A stretch of DNA of 6,554 bases from CAYUKK01 sp964445305 (GTDB taxonomy: Bacteria; Acidobacteriota; Aminicenantia; Aminicenantales; UBA8522). This document shows, one piece after another, positions 1-5,608 of this stretch; the stretch's first letter is position 1, and the number at the start of each line of letters is the position of its first letter. The translations under genes were made by a program, and so were the position numbers. The notes under the pieces were generated by a model. The model worked only from the letters and a program-made list of their open reading frames with translations, was not told the DNA's origin and did not search any database. The stretch is taken from assembly GCA_964445305.1 (NCBI GenBank), contig CAYUKK010000182.1:1-6554 (forward strand), written 5' to 3'.

Positions 1-361
1 GACGCAAAGCTGCGTCCAAGGCTTCGGCACCGGTGGTCATGAAGATGACCTTGGTCAGCCCGGCTGGCATCAGCTCAATGAGCCTCTGAGCCAGGGTGAG
101 ACGCTCAGGGGTCGGGAAGTCAAAGGTGTTGAGCAAACGGCGGGCTTGCTTGGCGAGAGCCTCAGCCAGACGGGGATGAGCATGCCCGGCGTTGGTCACA
201 AGCACGCCGGAAGTCCAGTCATAATAGTGCTTGCCATCAACATCCCAGATCTCCGCACCCTCGCCGTGGTCCCAGACCACAGGCGCCTGCCAGTTCATGC
301 ACCCGGGCTCGAAGCGCCGGGCCAGTTCAAGCCAATCCTCGGTTGTCCTCTTTTTCTTCAT
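1..361 (-). CDS. Class III (GabT/ArgD-like) PLP-dependent aminotransferase, N-terminal part
   Basis: Only the first 120 residues lie in the window; the gene continues past the left edge. My own translation begins MKKKRTTEDWLELARRF. It shows the N-terminal signature of fold-type I class III aminotransferases: a WD-DG-YYDWTSGV stretch (about 39-53) followed by NAGHAHP (57-63), then the start of the large domain with TTGAEALDAALR (109-120). That last stretch matches the family's (S/T)G-x-EA loop, which binds the PLP phosphate. The catalytic lysine would lie beyond the window. These enzymes move an amino group between an amine or omega-amino acid and a keto acid such as pyruvate or 2-oxoglutarate in the cytoplasm; the substrate cannot be read from this fragment. 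It is the third gene of the leftward operon, 9 nt after the aldolase stop, and its likely Shine-Dalgarno GAGGTGA overlaps that stop. The aldolase next door makes pyruvate, a common amino acceptor in this class (inference). The family call is firm, the substrate unknown. Confidence 0.88.
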   Translation of the reverse strand, partial: MKKKRTTEDWLELARRFEPGCMNWQAPVVWDHGEGAEIWDVDGKHYYDWTSGVLVTNAGHAHPRLAEALAKQARRLLNTFDFPTPERLTLAQRLIELMPAGLTKVIFMTTGAEALDAALR

Positions 362-370
362 GTTATCTTC

Positions 371-1003
371 TCACCTCAACGAATCCATGAGCGCGGCGGC
401 TTTTTGCGTCAACACACCCCAGTCATCGTTTTCGATCGCTCTCTTGTCTAAAAGCGCCGTGCCAATGGCCACACAGCAAGCTCCGCTCCGGATGAACTCC
501 CGAGCGTTCTCGAGATTGACACCACCTGTCGGCATCAGCCGGATTTGAGGGAATGGTCCCTTGATGTCCTGGAAATACTTCGGGCCGACAGAAGTAGCCG
601 GGAAAACCTTGACCACATCAGCTCCCTTTTCCCACGCGGTAAGGATCTCCGTCGGCGTGAAAGCCCCAGCGGCGACGAAAACATCGTAGCGCCGACAGGT
701 CCGAATCAACTCGACCCGCAGAACGGGTGAGACGACAAAATCGGCGCCAGCGTGGATGGCCTGGGTTGCCGTCTCCACGTCCAGCACAGTGCCCGCGCCA
801 ATGAGCATGCCGGGGGCCTTCTTTTGGGACAAGGTGCTGATGATTTCGAGGGCGGAAGGCGTAGTCATGGTAATCTCGAGCGCCCGCACTCCCCCCTGCT
901 CGATGGCTTCTGCTACCTTGATGAGCTTCTGGGAATCGGCCATCCGGATGACGGCGATGACCTTCGTCGCTAAGATAATCTCCAGGACTTCATCCCGTCG
1001 CAT
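371..1003 (-). CDS. eda: 2-dehydro-3-deoxyphosphogluconate (KDPG) aldolase, Eda family
   Basis: This 210-residue class I aldolase cleaves KDPG to pyruvate and glyceraldehyde-3-phosphate through a lysine Schiff base, the last step of the Entner-Doudoroff route. The (beta/alpha)8 KDPG/KHG aldolase motifs appear in order: ALEIT with the catalytic Glu43, GAGTVL (69-74), DFVVSP (88-93), VVKVFPA with the Schiff-base Lys132, and the phosphate-binding PTGGV (158-162). Length is normal for the family. The open frame runs up to 1162, but I chose the ATG at 1003: it starts the conserved MRRDEVLEII sequence, has an AAGGAGG just upstream, and the longer version would run into the kinase gene with a non-homologous 53-residue extension. 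It sits 25 nt after the KDG kinase stop. Two differences from the E. coli enzyme are visible: Thr replaces the Arg after the catalytic-Glu strand (MTTP), as I recall in the Thermotoga enzyme, and AAGAFTPTE stands where a Pro-Gly is usual. A related 2-keto-3-deoxy-6-phosphogalactonate activity is possible. Confidence 0.93.
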   Translation of the reverse strand: MRRDEVLEIILATKVIAVIRMADSQKLIKVAEAIEQGGVRALEITMTTPSALEIISTLSQKKAPGMLIGAGTVLDVETATQAIHAGADFVVSPVLRVELIRTCRRYDVFVAAGAFTPTEILTAWEKGADVVKVFPATSVGPKYFQDIKGPFPQIRLMPTGGVNLENAREFIRSGACCVAIGTALLDKRAIENDDWGVLTQKAAALMDSLR

Positions 1004-1008
1004 CGAGG

Positions 1009-1015
1009 CCTCCTT
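1009..1015 (-). promoter_or_regulatory. Shine-Dalgarno of the KDPG aldolase gene
   Basis: On the minus strand the bases before the ATG at 1003 read TAAGGAGGCCTCG. This is a near-perfect AAGGAGG with about 5 nt spacing. It decides the aldolase start, because the upstream in-frame ATG at 1162 lies inside the kinase gene and would add a tail unlike the family. Confidence 0.8.
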
Positions 1016-1028
1016 ACCGGAGTCATCT

Positions 1029-2057
1029 TTATCGTTGAATCCGGCCTGATTGCTCTCCTTGCATGAGGGCCAGGACTTCTTTGTCCGCGACCAGGTTAAA
1101 ATCCCCGGGGATGGAATGCTTGAGACAGGAAGCAGCGACGGCGAACTCCAGGGCGACGGCATCTTCGGAGTAGATATCCAGCCCGTGGATTAAACCCGCG
1201 GCAAAAGCATCACCGCCCCCAACGCGGTCAACGATATCCGTGATGTCGTACTTTTGGGCGACGAAAAACCCCTGCCTGGTCCGCAGGCAGGCCGACCAGG
1301 TATTGTGATCGGCACTGTAGCTCTCGCGGAGCGTAATGGCCACCCGGCTCAAATTCGGAAAAGCGTCGAGAACGTCCGCCGTTAACTTTTCGTAGACGGC
1401 CAAGTCGAGCTTGCCCTTGGTGACGTCCACATCAGCTCGGATGCCGAGGGATTTCTGACAATCCTCTTCATTCCCCATTCCTATATCAGCCAGGGCAACC
1501 AGCTCCCGCATGATTTCAGGAGCGCTCTTGCCGTATTTCCAGAGTTTGCCGCGATAGTTAAAGTCGATAGAAACCGTAATCCCCATTTCCCTGGCTTTGA
1601 CTAACGCTTCCCTGGTCAACTCGGCCGCTGAAGCGGAAATGGCCGGGGTGATGCCTGTCGTATGAAACCAGTCGACATCGGCGAAAGCCTTTCGCCAATC
1701 AATGTCTCCGGGCTTAGCTTCAGCAATGGCCGAGTGCTCGCGGTCATAAATGACCTTCGAAGCTCGCTGGTTTGCTCCGGTCTCCGCATAATAGACGCCC
1801 AGCCTCTTTCCCTGCCTGACGATAAAACTCGTATCGACTCCATATTTTTTTAGCTCTCGAACCACAGCCTCACCGATTTCGTTAGGGGGGACCACCGAAA
1901 TGTAGCGTACCGGATGTCCAAAAAGGGCGAGGGAAACGGCCACATTGGCCTCGCCGCCGCCAAAAAAGGTATGGAGCAATGGGGATTGGAAGAGCTTTTC
2001 CCTGCCTGGCGGGGACAAGCGGAGCATGATTTCGCCAAAAGTGGCAATCCTTTTCAT
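1029..2057 (-). CDS. kdgK: 2-keto-3-deoxygluconate (KDG) kinase, PfkB/ribokinase family
   Basis: This 342-residue kinase is predicted to phosphorylate KDG with ATP to KDPG in the cytoplasm, feeding the aldolase encoded directly downstream. PfkB features in order are: N-terminal TFGEIMLRLSP (6-16), the sugar-binding GGGEANVA (33-40), YYAETG (89-94), SIDFNYRGKLW (163-173, typical of KDG kinases), a second-half VAITLRES (239-246), and the anion-hole and catalytic-base motif DRVGGGDAFAAGL (277-289) with Asp283. Near the C-terminus KHSIPGDFN (313-321) matches the K-x-(S/T)IPGD-x-N of KDG kinases and argues against plain ribokinase or fructokinase. Length is at the upper end of the family. The ATG at 2057 is the only sensible start: an in-frame stop lies about 24 nt upstream with no other start codon between. 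The Shine-Dalgarno is weak, GCGGGG 7 nt ahead of the start. It is the first gene of the leftward operon, driven by the promoter at 2124-2152. Specificity for KDG rather than an epimer is inferred. Confidence 0.92.
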   Translation of the reverse strand: MKRIATFGEIMLRLSPPGREKLFQSPLLHTFFGGGEANVAVSLALFGHPVRYISVVPPNEIGEAVVRELKKYGVDTSFIVRQGKRLGVYYAETGANQRASKVIYDREHSAIAEAKPGDIDWRKAFADVDWFHTTGITPAISASAAELTREALVKAREMGITVSIDFNYRGKLWKYGKSAPEIMRELVALADIGMGNEEDCQKSLGIRADVDVTKGKLDLAVYEKLTADVLDAFPNLSRVAITLRESYSADHNTWSACLRTRQGFFVAQKYDITDIVDRVGGGDAFAAGLIHGLDIYSEDAVALEFAVAASCLKHSIPGDFNLVADKEVLALMQGEQSGRIQR

Positions 2058-2068
2058 CTTTGAACCCC

Positions 2069-2087
2069 GCTCATGAGCTAATCATGA
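2069..2087. repeat. Two TCATGA palindromes 11 bp apart in the kdgK leader (possible operator)
   Basis: A perfect 10-bp palindrome GCTCATGAGC (2069-2078) is followed by a second TCATGA at 2082-2087. The centres are 11 bp apart, about one helical turn. Both lie between the predicted kdgK transcription start and its ATG, so a bound repressor could block the leftward operon. I do not recognise a specific regulator's consensus. The spacing may be chance in a short region, so this is only a candidate. Confidence 0.3.
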
Positions 2088-2118
2088 ATGTCTCGTCCTC
2101 GCAGCCCCAAAATTGAGT

Positions 2119-2147
2119 TTGAATATATAACATAAATTCCATATAAT
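2119..2147 (+). promoter_or_regulatory. Predicted sigma70-type promoter of the rightward (M20-dehydrogenase-Gfo) operon
   Basis: The -35 box TTGAAT (2119-2124) and the -10 box TATAAT (2142-2147, perfect consensus) are 17 bp apart. Transcription would start near 2154, giving a leader of about 45 nt before the ATG at 2199. It lies in the only strongly A/T-rich stretch of the window, directly upstream of the first rightward gene. The boxes are read directly; promoter activity is inferred. Confidence 0.6.
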
Positions 2148-2152
2148 ATCAA
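2124..2152 (-). promoter_or_regulatory. Predicted sigma70-type promoter of the kdgK-eda-aminotransferase operon
   Basis: On the minus strand a -35 box TTGATA (2147-2152) is followed after 17 bp by TATATA (2124-2129). The -10 is preceded by TGT (2130-2132), which fits an extended -10 element. Transcription would start near 2117, giving a leader of about 60 nt that includes the TCATGA palindromes. The element occupies nearly the same bases as the rightward promoter, each -35 touching the other's -10. Confidence 0.58.
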
Positions 2153-2198
2153 TCGGATTTTTTATACGATATATCTTTCGCTTTTTGACAGGATTTCG

Positions 2199-3425
2199 AT
2201 GGAAAAGCAACCCTTTGAGAGCACCATTTCCCGGAATCTTGATCAAGCTGTCGACCTCCTTGCCCACCTCATTCGATTCCCTTCAACGCGCGGAAACGAA
2301 AGGGAAATCGGCTGGTTCCTTAAGGAGAGGGTGGAAAATCTCGTTGACAGCGCTGAGCTCATCCCGCTTCCCGACAGCCTCATGGAAGACCCCGATTATT
2401 CCTTCCGACTCGAAAATTTTACCTATGGCGGAACCGCCAACCTGAGGTGCAAAATCCAGGGTCGGAGCAAGGGAAAATCCCTCGCCGTCAACACGCATCT
2501 CGACGTCGTGCCTCCCTCACCTGGCCAGGAAAATCCCTTCTCCCCAAGGGTCGAAGAGGGCCAAGTCTACGGACGAGGAGCCTGCGACGCCAAAGGGCAG
2601 GTGGCTACGCTCTGGCTTGTCTTGAAAACGCTCTGTGACCTTGGCTTACGGCCGGGAGGAGACTTCATCGTGGATTTCGTCGTTGAGGAAGAGTGCGGCG
2701 GCAACGGCACTCTCCTCCTCGTCAGACAGGGTCTCAAGGCAGATGCGGCCATCGTCATGGAGCCCGTCGAGCTCCAGGTCGCCCATCTCGTCCGTGGTGC
2801 CGTCTGGTTCGAGGTCACAGCCTACGGCGTCGCCGGGCACAGCGGCAGTCCCGGCTCGACGGTAAGCGCTCTGAAAGAAGCTATTCATTCTATGGAATCT
2901 ATCGAAAAAGTAAGAGAGGAAATCCTGTCTGTTTCTCGCCGCTCCCTCCCCATTATCGCTGACCATCCCAACCCCATGCCCGTCACGTTTGGGATGCTCC
3001 ACTCAGGAAACTGGCCGGCCGCCACTCCTTCCGAGGCTGTGCTCAAGGGAGTTTTCGGCTTCCTTCCCCCCTATCGTCGCCACGAGATTCAGGAAAAGCT
3101 CCGCCTGGCCCTGGCCCCATACCGGGCTAAAATCCGCTACAACATGCTCAACAGCGACCCCGCTTTCATCCACGCTGACCATCCCCTCGTCGAAACACTG
3201 GTCAGCGCCGGTCGACAAGCGGGCATCTCGACCGCCCCTGCCTTCATGAACGCCTCCTGCGATTCCTGGCGCTACACCGAACAGCTTGGTATCCCCGCTG
3301 TCGTTTTCGGGCCTGGCTCAATCACCAGAGCTCACGCCGTGGACGAGCACATCGCTATTGCCGACATCAACCGGGCCGCGGTGGCCCTCCTTTATTTTAT
3401 CGACCGATGGAGCGGACTCGGATGA
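2199..3425 (+). CDS. M20-family metallo-deacylase/peptidase (ArgE/DapE/CPG2-like)
   Basis: This 408-residue, normal-length, cytoplasmic di-metal hydrolase is predicted to cleave an amide bond (N-acyl amino acid, dipeptide or N-acyl amine). No signal peptide is visible. The M20 ligand set is complete: NTHLD with His100 and the assisting Asp102, GRGACDAKG with the bridging Asp130, VVEEECGG with the general base Glu164 and metal ligand Glu165, the MEP Glu188, and RAHAVDEHI with His379. The inserted dimerisation domain starts near 200 and carries GVAGHSGSP (210-218), whose His214 is the usual oxyanion residue. The ATG at 2199 has an AGGA 5 nt upstream and follows the rightward promoter. Its stop overlaps the start of the dehydrogenase gene (ATGA), so the two are probably co-translated. 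ArgE, DapE, carboxypeptidase and acylase activities cannot be separated by eye. The sugar-acid neighbours, with no arginine or lysine biosynthesis genes, point to a catabolic deacylase (inference). Confidence 0.9.
   Translation: MEKQPFESTISRNLDQAVDLLAHLIRFPSTRGNEREIGWFLKERVENLVDSAELIPLPDSLMEDPDYSFRLENFTYGGTANLRCKIQGRSKGKSLAVNTHLDVVPPSPGQENPFSPRVEEGQVYGRGACDAKGQVATLWLVLKTLCDLGLRPGGDFIVDFVVEEECGGNGTLLLVRQGLKADAAIVMEPVELQVAHLVRGAVWFEVTAYGVAGHSGSPGSTVSALKEAIHSMESIEKVREEILSVSRRSLPIIADHPNPMPVTFGMLHSGNWPAATPSEAVLKGVFGFLPPYRRHEIQEKLRLALAPYRAKIRYNMLNSDPAFIHADHPLVETLVSAGRQAGISTAPAFMNASCDSWRYTEQLGIPAVVFGPGSITRAHAVDEHIAIADINRAAVALLYFIDRWSGLG
3409..3412 (+). promoter_or_regulatory. Shine-Dalgarno inside the M20 gene for the coupled dehydrogenase start
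   Basis: A GGAG nine nt before the ATG at 3422 lies inside the last codons of the M20 gene. It supports 3422, which overlaps the M20 stop as ATGA, over the ATG at 3407, which itself overlaps this site and has no clear Shine-Dalgarno of its own. Confidence 0.55.
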
Positions 3426-4477
3426 AAGAAAAAACCATGAAAGCTCTGGTCAAGACGGCTAAGGGACCTGGCCTGGTCGAGCTCCAGGAAGTTCCCGTGC
3501 CCAGAATCGGGGATAACGAGGTCCTCATCGAGGTCAAAGCGGCCGGCATCTGTGGCACAGACCTCCATATTTACCATGATGAGTTTCCTTACTGGCCGCC
3601 GGTCATCCTTGGCCACGAATTCGCTGGGACGATCGCCGCCGTCGGCAAGAACGTTCGAGGCTGGAAACCTGGCGACCGCGTCGTCGGAGAACCCCACACC
3701 CTGGCCTGCGGTCGATGCTGGCTCTGCCGCACGGGTAACCGGCAGCTCTGCCCGGAAAAAAGGTCTCCTGGCTGGGGGATAGACGGCTGTTTCGCCCCTT
3801 ATATGCGTTTTCCCGAGCCTGAACTCCTCCACCGTTTGCCAGATTACCTCACTCTCGAAGAAGCCACCCTCGTCGAACCGATGGCCAACGTCGTCACCGA
3901 CGTCCTCGAAAGGGGCCGGGTCGAAGCGGGGGACATGGTGGCGGTCATCGGTCCAGGCCCCATCGGGCTCCTCGCCGCCATGGCCGCCAAGGCCGCCGGC
4001 GCGGCCATGGTCATGCTCGTCGGAACCGACGCCGATGAGAGTCTCCGCCTGCCCGTTGCCCGGAAAATCCGGAGCATCGATTACGTCCTCAACGTCCAGA
4101 AAGAAAATGTCGTCGCCTTCGGGCTTGATGTGAGCGGCGGACGCGGGGTCGATGTGGTCGTCGAGGCGAGCGGCTCAGCCAGCGGAATCGCTCTGGGCAT
4201 CGAGCTCCTGCGGAAACTCGGCCGCTTCACAGCCATCGGTCTCACCGGCAAGGGTGAGATTGCTTTCCCTTATGACCCCGCCATGTTCAAAGCGTTGACC
4301 TTCATCTTTAACTTGTCCACTTCTTTCACATCCTGGGAGACCGCCATCCGGCTCCTCAGTTCGGGCAAGATTGAGACCGCTCCGCTCATCACCCACCGGG
4401 GGAGCCTTGACCGCTGGCCCGAGCTTTTTTCGGCCTTGGAAGAGAAAAAAGGCATCAAGGGCGTTTTTCTGCCCTGA
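3422..4477 (+). CDS. Zinc-dependent medium-chain alcohol/polyol dehydrogenase (threonine/sorbitol dehydrogenase-like)
   Basis: This 351-residue MDR-superfamily dehydrogenase is predicted to oxidise a secondary alcohol of a polyol, sugar acid or hydroxy amino acid with NAD(P)+. Catalytic-zinc ligands are seen at Cys44 (GICGTD), His65-Glu66 (GHE) and Glu152 (VEP). The structural-zinc loop is intact with Cys96, Cys99, Cys102 and Cys110. The Rossmann fold starts at VIGPGPIG (175-182). After the second Rossmann strand the sequence reads LVGTDADE (199-206), with Gly-Thr where NAD-preferring members usually have Asp or Glu, so NADP use is possible. The following RKIRSIDYV lacks the usual LGAD turn. 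The start at 3422 is preferred over 3407 and 3437 because it overlaps the M20 stop as ATGA and has GGAG 9 nt upstream; the conserved fold begins at MKALV (residue 6), so the exact start is not certain. The following gene starts 28 nt downstream. The L-threonine, L-gulonate/L-idonate and polyol branches cannot be separated by eye. Confidence 0.9.
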   Translation: MKEKTMKALVKTAKGPGLVELQEVPVPRIGDNEVLIEVKAAGICGTDLHIYHDEFPYWPPVILGHEFAGTIAAVGKNVRGWKPGDRVVGEPHTLACGRCWLCRTGNRQLCPEKRSPGWGIDGCFAPYMRFPEPELLHRLPDYLTLEEATLVEPMANVVTDVLERGRVEAGDMVAVIGPGPIGLLAAMAAKAAGAAMVMLVGTDADESLRLPVARKIRSIDYVLNVQKENVVAFGLDVSGGRGVDVVVEASGSASGIALGIELLRKLGRFTAIGLTGKGEIAFPYDPAMFKALTFIFNLSTSFTSWETAIRLLSSGKIETAPLITHRGSLDRWPELFSALEEKKGIKGVFLP

Positions 4478-4492
4478 TCAGAGAATTCTTTT

Positions 4493-4500
4493 GAGGAGGA
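4493..4500 (+). promoter_or_regulatory. Shine-Dalgarno of the Gfo/Idh/MocA gene
   Basis: A strong GAGGAGGA lies 5 nt before the ATG at 4506, in the 28-nt gap after the dehydrogenase stop. It fixes the start at 4506; an in-frame ATG at 4371 lies inside the dehydrogenase gene and would add 45 non-homologous residues. Confidence 0.8.
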
Positions 4501-4505
4501 TAAGA

Positions 4506-5534
4506 ATGGCTATCCGCTTCGCCATCATAGGGTGCGGCATTATGGGGAACGCCGTCGGCCGCGTCCTCAAGCTTCAGCCTCAGGTGACTATCGTTGCTCT
4601 GGCCGACCCGGACGGCGAAAGGCTCTCCGCGAGCGGCCAAGAGTTTAGCGTCAAAGCGCTCTATGCGGACTACAAGGAAATGCTCAAGAAAGAACAGCTG
4701 GACGCCGTGGCTGTGGCCACTCCGGACAACCTGCACACGGAGCCGGTCATCCATTCCCTGGAAGCCGGCTGCCATGTTTTTGTGGAGAAGCCCTTGACCA
4801 CAAGCCAGGCCGAGGCGGAAGAAGTCTATCGCGTCGTCCAGAAGACGGGGAAAAAACTCCAAGTCGATTTCAATCACCGCTGGCTCTCTCCCTACCATAA
4901 AGTCAAAGAGATGGTCCTTAATGGCCAGGTCGGCGAACCGATGATCGCCTACGCTCGAAAAAACAACCCCCTCTATGTCCCCACCGAAATGCTGGCCGCG
5001 TGGTCCAGCCGCACAACACCGGCTTGGTTTCTGTCCTGCCACGATATCGACCTTGTCACCTGGTGGTTCGATGCCGACCCCGTTGAAGCTTACGCCAGAG
5101 GAGTCAAAAAGGTTCTCGTCGAAAAGGGTTTCGACACGTACGACGGAATCCAATCTCTCGTCACGTATGAAGGAGACAAGTTGGCCACGTTCGAGGCTGT
5201 CTGGATTTATCCCAACACCTCTCCTTACATGCCCGATTCCTACATGGAACTCATCGGCAGCAAGGGAACTCTCCACATTGACCGTCAGGCCGAAGCTGTG
5301 GACGCGATGACCCAGGACAAATTCGTTTGCCCCCGCACCTTCCTCAACTACAAGGTCTTCGATGAATGGCAAGGCGCATTCCCGGCGGCGGTGAGAGGGT
5401 TTATCCTGGCCATCGAAAAAAACACAGAACCCCACGTCAGCGTCCGCGACGGCGTTCGAACGACAGCAGTTCTTGAAGCGATCCATAAATCCCTGGCTTC
5501 GGGAAAACCAGAAAAGATTAAGCTCAATATCTGA
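4506..5534 (+). CDS. Gfo/Idh/MocA-family NAD(P)-dependent oxidoreductase
   Basis: This 342-residue cytoplasmic oxidoreductase belongs to the family that oxidises or reduces hydroxyls of sugars, inositols and sugar acids. An N-terminal Rossmann domain carries IIGCGIMG (7-14), ALADPD (31-36) with an acidic residue suited to NAD, AVATPDNLH (69-77) and the hallmark VEKPL (93-97) with catalytic Lys95. DFNHRW (121-126) begins the C-terminal alpha/beta domain. SCHDIDLVTWW (177-187) holds His179, the counterpart of the catalytic histidine in inositol dehydrogenase. The Asp usually four residues before that histidine is Phe175 here. The C-terminal half includes SYMELIGSKGTLHID (245-259), standard for the family. 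Length is typical, with no signal peptide. It is the last gene of the rightward operon, 74 bp from the convergent symporter gene. Substrate is not predictable by eye; an epimerising or reducing step that prepares a sugar acid fits the neighbours (inference). Confidence 0.92.
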   Translation: MAIRFAIIGCGIMGNAVGRVLKLQPQVTIVALADPDGERLSASGQEFSVKALYADYKEMLKKEQLDAVAVATPDNLHTEPVIHSLEAGCHVFVEKPLTTSQAEAEEVYRVVQKTGKKLQVDFNHRWLSPYHKVKEMVLNGQVGEPMIAYARKNNPLYVPTEMLAAWSSRTTPAWFLSCHDIDLVTWWFDADPVEAYARGVKKVLVEKGFDTYDGIQSLVTYEGDKLATFEAVWIYPNTSPYMPDSYMELIGSKGTLHIDRQAEAVDAMTQDKFVCPRTFLNYKVFDEWQGAFPAAVRGFILAIEKNTEPHVSVRDGVRTTAVLEAIHKSLASGKPEKIKLNI

Positions 5535-5608
5535 ATGGAAGCCAGCAGAACGTCGGTGGGTCAGATCGTGCGGCCTTGAGCCTTGGGGAGAAAATCTGTA
5601 GCTCGGGC
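5535..5608. other. Convergent intergenic gap without a recognisable terminator
   Basis: These 74 bp separate the stop of the Gfo/Idh/MocA gene from the stop of the symporter gene on the other strand. I find no strong inverted repeat followed by a T-run on either strand. Termination may be Rho-dependent, or the two transcripts may overlap at their 3' ends. Confidence 0.5.

Noticed and set aside
146..548. Two plus-strand frames of about 100 codons near the left edge
   Set aside because: They are antisense to the aminotransferase and aldolase, which have clear conserved motifs; the plus-strand translations resemble no family I know.
1004..1162. N-terminal extension of the aldolase frame, starting at the ATG at 1162
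   Set aside because: It overlaps the end of the kinase gene, is unlike the family, and the strong Shine-Dalgarno points to 1003.
2113..2147. TTGAGT (2113-2118) as -35 for the TATAAT at 2142
   Set aside because: The spacing would be 23 bp; TTGAAT at 2119-2124 gives the normal 17 bp.
2082..2267. A 61-codon minus-strand frame across the divergent intergenic region
   Set aside because: It overlaps the start of the M20 gene and both promoters, has no clear Shine-Dalgarno or family resemblance, and its lysine/isoleucine-rich composition just reflects A/T-rich DNA.
3392..3832. A 146-codon minus-strand frame opposite the zinc dehydrogenase start
   Set aside because: It is antisense to a gene with intact zinc ligands and has no recognisable motif.
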